From an uncultured Porphyromonadaceae bacterium (GTDB lineage: Bacteria > Bacteroidota > Bacteroidia > Bacteroidales > Muribaculaceae), in contig URII01000038.1 in assembly GCA_900547825.1 (NCBI GenBank), positions 1 through 25,669 of the forward strand: DNA of 25,669 nt. Reading direction: 5' to 3'. This document shows positions 1-6,357 of this stretch, piece after piece. The notes under the pieces are model-generated. The model did not search any database. It was not told the DNA's origin and saw only the letters and a program-made list of their open reading frames with translations. Position 1 is the first letter of the stretch. Each line of letters opens with the position of its first letter. The translations under genes and the position numbers were made by a program.

Positions 1-163
1 CATTCAACGCACGCTGACAGAGTATTGCTCTGCCGGGTTTCCCCATTCGGAAATCCACGGATCATTGCCTGCTTTCGACTTCCCGTGGCTTATCGTAGAT
101 CGCTACGTCCTTCATCGGCTACCAATGCCAAGGCATCCCCCTTGCGCCCTTATTAGCTTGACG
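1..163 (-). rRNA. 23S rRNA, 5' end only (partial)
   Basis: Read on the minus strand, this stretch matches the conserved start of bacterial 23S rRNA: a segment aligning to the mature 5' end (GTCAAGC...AAGGGCGCA), then GGATGCCTTGGCA, then CGATGAAGGACG, CGATAAGCC, and GATTTCCGAATGGGGAAACCC, in the same order and spacing as in E. coli 23S. The gene runs off the left edge. On its upstream side there is no leader, spacer or tRNA. The mature 5' end abuts the codons of pfp, which is not a natural rRNA context. I could not decide from memory whether this rRNA is Bacteroidota or comes from another phylum. Confidence 0.93.
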
Positions 164-1603
164 CTCCATGTTCATCATCATTGTGATGGGTATGCCGCCG
201 GGGTACCATTGTACTGAGGGCTTGGTGAGGTTGCGGAGGCTCGACATATATCCTGTCACACCGGCCTGGATGAGGCAGGCGGCGGTGTAACCGAGGCCGT
301 AGCAGTAGTCGGCGTCGAAGTTCGAGGGGAAAGCGCAGCGTCCTTCATAGCCGAAGAAGTGGTGCATGGCGTTGAATTTACCGTTGAACTTGCCTTCGGC
401 GCGGAGTTTCTCAAGCCGTTCGCCCACCATGAAGCTGATCAGTTTCTCGGTTTCGATAAGCGACACCTGTACGTTGCCGTGGGGGTCGCGGTCAAGAGTG
501 AGCTGACGGGCCACGCCGTCGGGGAGCACAGTGTAGGCCTCGGCGTTTTCGGGCGAGAGGTTGTCGATCACAAACTGACGTTTCTCATCAGTGGCGTTGA
601 ATTCAGCACCGCGTTTTGCGAGCAGGTCGTTGAGCTCGGCTATGAGGGCCTTGAAGCGGGGTATGAATTCTATAAGGCCCTCGGGCACGAGCACAGTACC
701 GTAGTTCTTGCCCTGTGCGGCGCGGCGAGCCACGATGTCGGCGAGTTCGTTGACAATGTCGCGGAGCTTGAGATTCTTAGCCTCTACTTCCTCGGATATG
801 ATGCAGTAGTTGGGCTGGGTCTGCAGCGCGCATTCCAGAGCGATATGGCTTGCCGAGCGGCCCATGAGTTTCATGAAGTGCCAGTACTTTTTGGCTGAGA
901 AGCAGTCGCGCTGCACATTGCCTATCACTTCCGAGTAGGTCTTTGTGGCGGTGTCGAATCCGAACGATGCTTCGATCACATCATTCTTGAGGTCACCGTC
1001 GATGGTCTTGGGGCAGCCGATCACCTGCACGCCTGCGTTGATGCTCTTGTAGTATTCGGCGAGCACTGCTGCATTGGTGTTGGAGTCGTCGCCGCCGATT
1101 ATCACGAGTGCGTTGATGCCGAGCTCTTTAAGTATTTCGAGGCCCTTGTCGAACTGTTCTTTCTTTTCCAGTTTGGTGCGGCCAGAGCCGATCATGTCGA
1201 AGCCGCCGGTGTTACGGTATTCGTTGATTATATCGGCAGTAAGTTCTTTGTATTTATGGTCTACGAGTCCGCCGGGGCCCATGAGAAAGCCGTAGAGGCG
1301 CGAAGCTTTATTTATCTTCTTGATACCGTCGAAGAGACCGCATATCACGTTGTGGCCGCCGGGGGCTTGTCCGCCCGAGAGGATGACGCCTACATTTACA
1401 GGCGTACCGGTGGCGGGAGCGGGGTTTTTCTCGAATGTAAGTTCGGGGAGGCCGTAAGTGTTGGGAAACAGGGCCTGGATTTCATCCTGGTCGGCTACGG
1501 AGTGGGTCTTTTCTCCTTTCACGGCCACAACGGGGCCGTTCAAAACGACAGGGAGCTTGGGCTGATACGATGCACGAGCTATCTGCAAAGGGCTTTTTTT
1601 CAT
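119..1603 (-). CDS. pfp: PPi-dependent phosphofructokinase, 3' end replaced by rRNA sequence
   Basis: Reversible phosphorylation of fructose 6-phosphate with pyrophosphate, a cytosolic glycolysis/gluconeogenesis step. Seen: the long-form PFP layout with GGQAPGGHN (residues 77-85), the PPi-type GGDD (170-173, where ATP enzymes have GGDG), PKTIDGDL (198-205) and MGRSASH (247-253). The start ATG is followed by a lysine-rich N-terminus typical of the family, and a TAnnTTTG promoter lies about 65 bases upstream. Long bacterial PFPs are about 550 residues; this frame has 494, and only about 480 are native. Homology stops after MMMNMER, and the final residues (QANKGARGMPWHW) are translated from the 23S 5' end, ending at a chance TAG. 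The true C-terminus, about 60-70 residues, is missing. The gene itself was probably intact in the organism. It lies downstream of gmd-fcl on the same strand but has its own promoter. Confidence 0.93.
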   Translation of the reverse strand: MKKSPLQIARASYQPKLPVVLNGPVVAVKGEKTHSVADQDEIQALFPNTYGLPELTFEKNPAPATGTPVNVGVILSGGQAPGGHNVICGLFDGIKKINKASRLYGFLMGPGGLVDHKYKELTADIINEYRNTGGFDMIGSGRTKLEKKEQFDKGLEILKELGINALVIIGGDDSNTNAAVLAEYYKSINAGVQVIGCPKTIDGDLKNDVIEASFGFDTATKTYSEVIGNVQRDCFSAKKYWHFMKLMGRSASHIALECALQTQPNYCIISEEVEAKNLKLRDIVNELADIVARRAAQGKNYGTVLVPEGLIEFIPRFKALIAELNDLLAKRGAEFNATDEKRQFVIDNLSPENAEAYTVLPDGVARQLTLDRDPHGNVQVSLIETEKLISFMVGERLEKLRAEGKFNGKFNAMHHFFGYEGRCAFPSNFDADYCYGLGYTAACLIQAGVTGYMSSLRNLTKPSVQWYPGGIPITMMMNMERQANKGARGMPWHW

Positions 1604-1668
1604 CTTGATTATGTCTTTTTCCTTTTGGTTATTTTTGATGTCGTATAGCTAATGCCTTTAAGGCGGTG

Positions 1669-1676
1669 CAAATATA
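1669..1676 (-). promoter_or_regulatory. -7 promoter element for pfp
   Basis: The minus strand reads TATATTTG, matching the Bacteroidota primary sigma -7 consensus TAnnTTTG, 65 bases upstream of the pfp start codon and in the only non-coding gap between fcl and pfp. A -33 TTG at the ideal spacing is not clear; the upstream region is A/T rich. Confidence 0.5.
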
Positions 1677-1705
1677 TGAAATAATTTTTAAAAATGTCGG
1701 TTAAG

Positions 1706-1726
1706 CTGACAGTTACTTTGTGTCAG
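1706..1726 (-). terminator. possible weak terminator hairpin after fcl
   Basis: A perfect 6-bp inverted repeat (CTGACA/TGTCAG, 9-base loop) overlaps the fcl stop codon. On the minus strand it is followed about 10 bases later by a short T run (ATTTTT). The stem is short and the T tract is displaced, so this is tentative, but it sits where the gmd-fcl transcript should end. Confidence 0.3.
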
Positions 1727-2805
1727 TTTTCAAGATACCAGCGGTATAGCCGTTCAATTCCTTCCGGCAGCTCCACTATGTGGTGCCAGCCCAAGGCATG
1801 GAGTTTGGTCACATCCGTGAGTTTGCGCATGGTGCCGTCGGGCTTTGACCTGTCCCATATTATCCGGCCCTTGTAGCCTGCTGTCTCCGCTATGAGCCGT
1901 GCAGCTTCGGCTATGGTTGTCTCATGGCCTGTGCCCACGTTTATATGGCAGTTGCGCACCTCTTTGGTTCCATCTGTGTATGTGTCGGCGAAATCCACAT
2001 TGAGCAGCACATGCACTGACGCGTCGGCCATCTCCTCGCTCCACAGAAATTCCCTCAGCGGAGCTCCCGATCCCCACAATCTCACTTCGTTGGGCAGAAT
2101 GCCGTATCGTTCAAGGGTTTTTAAAATTTCGGTGCGGTCACTTTCCGATGTAATCCCCTCTACCGGCCGTTTGTCGAGGTCCCGTCCCACCTCGGTCCAG
2201 TCGCCTGCTCCGAGGGCTTTGGCAAGGTGTATCTTGCGCATCATGGCCGGAAGCACATGGGAGTTCTCAAGGTGGAAATTGTCGTTCGGCCCGTAAAGGT
2301 TTGTCGGCATTACGGCTATGTAGTTCGTTCCGTATTGCAGGTTGAAGCTCTCGCACATCTTCAGCCCCGCTATCTTGGCCAAAGCATAAGGCTCGTTGGT
2401 GTACTCCAATGGGGAGGTGAGCAGGGCTTCTTCTTTCATCGGCTGGGCTGCGTCACGCGGATATATACATGTGGAGCCGAGGAAAAGGAGTCTTTTCACT
2501 CCGTGGCGCCATGCCTCGCCTATCACGTTCTGCTGTATCTGGAGATTTTCGTATATGAAGTCGGCACGGTAGCGGGAATTGGCCATTATGCCGCCCACTT
2601 TGGCTGCGGCGAGTACCACGGCTTCGGGGTGTTCGGTGTCGAAGAACCTCTTTACCGCCACAGGATCAAGCAGGTCGAGTTCCGAGTGTGTGCGCCCTAT
2701 GAGGTTGTGGTAGCCGCGGGCTTTGAGATTGTTCCATATAGCCGAGCCAACAAGGCCGCGGTGGCCGGCGACATATATCTTTGAAGAAGTATCGATGGGT
2801 GTCAT
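1723..2805 (-). CDS. fcl: GDP-L-fucose synthase
   Basis: Second, bifunctional epimerase/reductase step that turns GDP-4-keto-6-deoxy-mannose into GDP-L-fucose using NADPH, in the cytosol. Seen: an extended short-chain dehydrogenase fold with the nucleotide-binding GHRGLVG (residues 14-20), the STCIYP segment (111-116) carrying the catalytic serine, and the YxxxK pair Y140/K144 in EPYALAK. At 360 residues it is longer than the E. coli enzyme (about 320). The excess falls near residues 200-230, in a charged stretch after LAKALGAGDW; I recall Bacteroidales homologues being of similar length. Its ATG overlaps the gmd stop by four bases (ATGA, 2805-2802), indicating translational coupling and an obligate gmd-fcl pair. 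GDP-fucose is used for surface polysaccharide or glycoprotein fucosylation in this order. Confidence 0.95.
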   Translation of the reverse strand: MTPIDTSSKIYVAGHRGLVGSAIWNNLKARGYHNLIGRTHSELDLLDPVAVKRFFDTEHPEAVVLAAAKVGGIMANSRYRADFIYENLQIQQNVIGEAWRHGVKRLLFLGSTCIYPRDAAQPMKEEALLTSPLEYTNEPYALAKIAGLKMCESFNLQYGTNYIAVMPTNLYGPNDNFHLENSHVLPAMMRKIHLAKALGAGDWTEVGRDLDKRPVEGITSESDRTEILKTLERYGILPNEVRLWGSGAPLREFLWSEEMADASVHVLLNVDFADTYTDGTKEVRNCHINVGTGHETTIAEAARLIAETAGYKGRIIWDRSKPDGTMRKLTDVTKLHALGWHHIVELPEGIERLYRWYLEN

Positions 2806-3893
2806 TTCACTATTCCTTTCTCAAGGTATTCGGCAAGATTGGTTTTCACATGCTCGCCGGCGCGTTCCACGGCCACCTTGGCCATATCGGACTCCACCAT
2901 CTTTTTTACGAGCACGTCGAAAGGTGTTTTTGACGGGTTCCATCCCAAAATGGCGCGCGCCTTGGTGGGGTCGCCCCAGAGGTTCACCACATCTGTGGGA
3001 CGGTAGAAGTCAGGCGACACTTCCACCAGTGTGCGTCCGGTGGCTTTGTCGATACCTTTCTCGTCCAGCCCTTCGCCTTCCCACCGGAGATTGATACCGG
3101 CATAGCTGAATGCCAGGGTGGCGAATTCCCTTACGGAATGCTGTTCGCCGGTGGCTATCACGAAATCCTCCGGTTTGTCGTTCTGCAATATCAGCCACAT
3201 ACATTCCACGTAATCGGGGGCATAACCCCAGTCGCGCAGCGACGACAGGTTGCCCAATTGCAGCTTTTCCTGTTTTCCCTGGGCTATACGGGCGGCGGCG
3301 AGAGTGATTTTGCGGGTCACGAAAGTTTCGCCGCGCCGCTCGCTCTCATGGTTGAAAAGTATCCCCGAGCAGCAGAACATATTGTAAGCCTCCCGGTATT
3401 CTTTCACTATCCAGAATCCGTAGAGCTTTGCCACGGCATAGGGGCTGTAGGGGTGAAAAGGAGTGTTCTCGTTCTGAGGCACTTCCTCCACCTTGCCGTA
3501 AAGCTCCGATGTGGAGGCCTGATATATGCGGCATTTGTCGGTTAGCCCGAGCTGTCTGACAGCCTCAAGGATGCGGAGCACTCCGGTGGCCACAACGTTG
3601 GCAGTGTATTCGGGTGAGTCGAAGCTTACCTGTACATGGCTTTGGGCCGCGAGATTGTATATTTCATCGGGACGGACTTTTCCTATTACTCCGAGAAGAC
3701 TCATGGAGTCCGTGAGGTCGGCGTAATGCAGGTGAAACCGTGGATGTCCCTCCAGATGTGCTATGCGCTCGCGGAAATCCACCGAGCTGCGGCGTATTGT
3801 GCCGTGTACGTCATATCCCTTATCGAGCAGAAACTCCGCGAGATACGATCCGTCCTGGCCTGTCACGCCGGTTATTAAGGCTGTTTTTGACAT
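2802..3893 (-). CDS. gmd: GDP-mannose 4,6-dehydratase
   Basis: Converts GDP-D-mannose to GDP-4-keto-6-deoxy-D-mannose, the first step to GDP-L-fucose. Seen: NADP-binding GVTGQDG (residues 9-15), the STSE motif (127-130; T128 and E130 are catalytic in the family) and Y152/K156 in YSPYAVAK; SSLRDWGYAPDYV and NHESERRGETFVTRKI are further Gmd signatures. The frame stays open 51 bases upstream to an ATG at 3944, but I place the start at 3893 (MSKTALITGVTGQDG), because family members begin right at the Rossmann strand and because the -7 box at 3949-3942 would otherwise overlap the coding region. That gives 363 residues, normal for Gmd. It heads the gmd-fcl pair and is divergently transcribed from the secreted-protein gene at 4014. 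Confidence 0.96.
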   Translation of the reverse strand: MSKTALITGVTGQDGSYLAEFLLDKGYDVHGTIRRSSVDFRERIAHLEGHPRFHLHYADLTDSMSLLGVIGKVRPDEIYNLAAQSHVQVSFDSPEYTANVVATGVLRILEAVRQLGLTDKCRIYQASTSELYGKVEEVPQNENTPFHPYSPYAVAKLYGFWIVKEYREAYNMFCCSGILFNHESERRGETFVTRKITLAAARIAQGKQEKLQLGNLSSLRDWGYAPDYVECMWLILQNDKPEDFVIATGEQHSVREFATLAFSYAGINLRWEGEGLDEKGIDKATGRTLVEVSPDFYRPTDVVNLWGDPTKARAILGWNPSKTPFDVLVKKMVESDMAKVAVERAGEHVKTNLAEYLEKGIVK

Positions 3894-3941
3894 TGGGCTT
3901 ATAGGTATATGTAAGATTATGCCTCTGATTCTTTCCGGGCA

Positions 3942-3949
3942 CAAAGTTA
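3942..3949 (-). promoter_or_regulatory. -7 promoter element for gmd-fcl
   Basis: The minus strand reads TAACTTTG, a match to TAnnTTTG, about 49 bases upstream of the chosen gmd ATG (3893). It supports that start over the ATG at 3944. It lies 14 bases from an opposing -7 box for the plus-strand gene. Confidence 0.6.
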
Positions 3950-3963
3950 CGAATAATATTTAG

Positions 3964-3971
3964 TAAATTTG
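3964..3971 (+). promoter_or_regulatory. -7 promoter element for the type-B T9SS cargo gene
   Basis: TAAATTTG matches the Bacteroidota -7 consensus, 42 bases upstream of the ATG at 4014. No clear -33 TTG is visible; the expected -33 region falls inside the divergent gmd promoter. Confidence 0.55.
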
Positions 3972-4013
3972 TGCGTTTAATATAATGTTACATTATTTAT
4001 TTAGAACTGTCCG

Positions 4014-5339
4014 ATGCTGAAGAAACGCTTTGTCATATGCGCTGTGGCCCCGGCGCTTACCGCGGCTTTGTATGCTGCCTCCGGAGTATCCTTTTCAGGC
4101 AATATGCTTCCTGTAATTGAGGAGAAAGGATCGGCGCAGAGCGGCCTTGACCGTATTTTTGTAATCAACGGCCTTGACGGCGTTACAGCGGCATATACGG
4201 CATCCTTCCCGTCGGCTCCGGTCAATGTGCTTGTCTACGACAACAGAGGCGGAGGCTTTGCCACAGAATTTACATCAGTGGTCCGAAACGGCGCTGTGGT
4301 GACTCTTTCGGCCCTTCAGGGCGACAGGGGATATATCATTGAGGACGGCACTGACCGTTATTACTTTTGGGTAACGGATTATTCGGCGCATGAGCTTAGG
4401 CTTAATTCGCTTGTGCCTTCACCGCAGCAGGACTGCGATGTTGTCACTCTCCTTCTCGACGGGGATGCCTCCATGATCCCCTATTATTCCGTCAACGGCC
4501 GACGGATGGAGCTGTCGCGCGACATGAAACTGACCTATCATACGTTGGCTTACGATGAGGACAGCGGCAACTATGTAAGTAGCACGGCGGAAGAGACCCT
4601 TGATTATGCCAATCAGGAAATCCGCGTGCCCCAGCCGTTTTGCGACACTCAGTTCACCCTTTCAGGCGACCGGTTTCTGCGCGCCTGGAACGATGAACTC
4701 ACTGTTATGACCGACACCTATGTGACATGTGCCGTCGATCAGCACACTTCGGCAGTGCAGACTACCCGTGAAATCGACAATGAGAAGCGTGGAGAGGCCG
4801 ACGGCTCCTCCGAGACTCTCGGCGGATCAGCGCCGTGTGAAATCAAATTCACGGCAGCTGTGACCGATGCGGCCATATTCCGCGAATGGCAGGTTTCCCG
4901 CAGTCCGGAATTCGAGTCGGTGGATCTTTCCTACAATTCATTGGAGGAAGTGATGACATTCAACGACGCCGGCACCACCTATGTGCGGTTTATCTGTGCC
5001 AATGCCGACGGCACCTGTGAGTCCGTAAGCGACACATATCAGATCCTTGTGGGCGAGTCGGCCCTCGACTGTCCCAATGCGTTTACCCCCGACTCCAGCC
5101 CCGGAGTCAACGACATATGGAAAGTAAGCTACCGCTCTATTGTGGAATTCGAATGTCATATATTCAACCGCTGGGGGCGCCAGCTATATCATTTTTCCGA
5201 TCCGTCGGGCGGATGGGACGGTAAGTTCGGCGGCAAGTTTGTGCCGGCCGGAGTATATTATTATGTGATCAAAGCCAAGGGGGCCGACGGCAAGGCATAT
5301 AACCTGAGCGGCGACATAAATATAATATATCATCGCTGA
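4014..5339 (+). CDS. Secreted protein with gliding-motility-type C-terminal (CHU_C) T9SS sorting domain
   Basis: Function unknown; exported and probably surface-attached or released. Seen: an N-terminal signal peptide (basic MLKKR, hydrophobic core, likely cleavage after ALYAAS near residue 22). The middle 300 residues look like beta-rich, Ig-like modules with no catalytic motif I can name. The C-terminus (about 353-441) is a textbook CHU_C domain: NAFTPDSSPGVNDIW, FNRWGRQLYHF, GGWDGKF and VPAGVYYYVIKAKG. In Bacteroidota this domain is the type-B signal for the type IX secretion system, so the protein should cross the outer membrane by T9SS. It starts from its own promoter and is followed, after a small hairpin, by a lytic transglycosylase gene. 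The other secreted proteins in the window carry the different, short type-A-like tail. Confidence 0.87.
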   Translation: MLKKRFVICAVAPALTAALYAASGVSFSGNMLPVIEEKGSAQSGLDRIFVINGLDGVTAAYTASFPSAPVNVLVYDNRGGGFATEFTSVVRNGAVVTLSALQGDRGYIIEDGTDRYYFWVTDYSAHELRLNSLVPSPQQDCDVVTLLLDGDASMIPYYSVNGRRMELSRDMKLTYHTLAYDEDSGNYVSSTAEETLDYANQEIRVPQPFCDTQFTLSGDRFLRAWNDELTVMTDTYVTCAVDQHTSAVQTTREIDNEKRGEADGSSETLGGSAPCEIKFTAAVTDAAIFREWQVSRSPEFESVDLSYNSLEEVMTFNDAGTTYVRFICANADGTCESVSDTYQILVGESALDCPNAFTPDSSPGVNDIWKVSYRSIVEFECHIFNRWGRQLYHFSDPSGGWDGKFGGKFVPAGVYYYVIKAKGADGKAYNLSGDINIIYHR

Positions 5340-5355
5340 CGGCGCAACAATCCGC

Positions 5356-5384
5356 ACTCATGGCGCATTTATAATGGCATGAGT
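5356..5384 (+). terminator. weak hairpin between the T9SS cargo gene and the transglycosylase gene
   Basis: A 7-bp inverted repeat (ACTCATG/CATGAGT) with a loop that can pair further (CAT/ATG), 16 bases after the stop codon. No T run follows directly, so it may be an attenuator or mRNA-end structure rather than a true terminator. Confidence 0.3.
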
Positions 5385-5421
5385 TCTGTAACATCTTATT
5401 TTTATTGATTCAATCCTTGTC

Positions 5422-6348
5422 ATGAACCGAAAGCATATTTACGGCACATTGTGTGCCATGGCCATATCCTCTTGCAGCTGTCTTTACGCTGCGTCATCCG
5501 ACAGTTTCAGTCCGGTGGTTAATCCCGAAGTGCCGCATAAAGTAAATTTTGCCGGCCAGACATTCCATATCGATGATGTGGAACGCGCCGAGCGGCTCGA
5601 CCGCGAACTTACGGCAATGACCTATACCCACGGCACCACTCTCCTTACCATAAAACGCGCCAACCGCTACTGGCCTCTTGTTGTGCCTGTGTTGGAGGCC
5701 AACGGTGTGCCCCGCGATCTGTTTTATCTCGCCTGCATAGAGAGCAACCTCAATCCGCGCGCCCTCTCTTCGGCCAAAGCTGCCGGATTATGGCAATTCA
5801 TGCCCGAAACCGGACGTCAGTATGGCCTTGAGGTCAATGAATGGGTCGACGAACGCTATCATCCCGTGAAGGCCACCGAAGCCGCCTGCCGGTATCTCAA
5901 GGACGCCTATAGACGTTACGGAAGCTGGGAGTCCGTGGCTGCGAGCTACAATGGAGGCATGGGACGCATATCCTCCGAGCTCTCCAAGCAGGGTGTATCT
6001 TCGGCGTTTGACCTTTATTTAGCTGAGGAGACTATGCGCTATCCTTTCCGGCTGCTTGCCATGAAACTGATTCTCGAGCATCCCCGCGACTATGGATTTC
6101 GCCTTGACGCATCACAGCTTTACCAGCCGTTTGAATATGAGGAAATCGAGGTATCCGGGCCTGTCGACGACTGGGGACAATGGGCACTGGAGCATGGCTC
6201 GAACTATCTTCAGGTGCGCACACACAACCCTTGGATCCGTTCCCGCTCGCTCCCCAACAAGCAGGGCAAGGTCTACAAAGTGGCCATACCCAAGGCCGGC
6301 TCGCTAAAGCGGTCGGCGCAGCCGCATAAAGTGTATCTCAATAAATAA
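5422..6348 (+). CDS. Lytic transglycosylase (SLT domain, MltD-like)
   Basis: Cleaves the MurNAc-GlcNAc bond of peptidoglycan with formation of 1,6-anhydro-MurNAc, in the periplasm. Seen: an export signal at the N-terminus; the sequence around C18 (ISSC) also fits a lipobox, so an outer-membrane lipoprotein is possible. The SLT goose-lysozyme-like domain spans about residues 85-230, with catalytic E107 in ACIESNLNP, GLWQFMP (122-128) and AASYNGGMG (173-181). At 308 residues it lacks the LysM repeats of full MltD proteins; the C-terminal 60 residues end in a basic, lysine-rich segment (RSLPNKQGKVYKV...), which might replace them in wall binding. It ends immediately before the uvrA reading frame, so the two are probably co-transcribed. 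Confidence 0.92.
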   Translation: MNRKHIYGTLCAMAISSCSCLYAASSDSFSPVVNPEVPHKVNFAGQTFHIDDVERAERLDRELTAMTYTHGTTLLTIKRANRYWPLVVPVLEANGVPRDLFYLACIESNLNPRALSSAKAAGLWQFMPETGRQYGLEVNEWVDERYHPVKATEAACRYLKDAYRRYGSWESVAASYNGGMGRISSELSKQGVSSAFDLYLAEETMRYPFRLLAMKLILEHPRDYGFRLDASQLYQPFEYEEIEVSGPVDDWGQWALEHGSNYLQVRTHNPWIRSRSLPNKQGKVYKVAIPKAGSLKRSAQPHKVYLNK

Positions 6349-6357
6349 TTGTCACGA

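Noticed and set aside
359..898. Plus-strand open frame of 179 residues inside pfp
   Set aside because: It is antisense to conserved PFP coding sequence, has no homology that I can see, and no promoter of its own; a shadow frame.
3894..3944. N-terminal extension of Gmd from an ATG at 3944
   Set aside because: The extra 17 residues are unlike any Gmd N-terminus that I know, and the extension would overlap the TAACTTTG promoter box; the ATG at 3893 begins exactly at the Rossmann strand.
6349..6357. TTG start for UvrA directly after the transglycosylase stop
   Set aside because: It adds only three residues (M-S-R), TTG starts are uncommon in this group, and an ATG lies at 6358.
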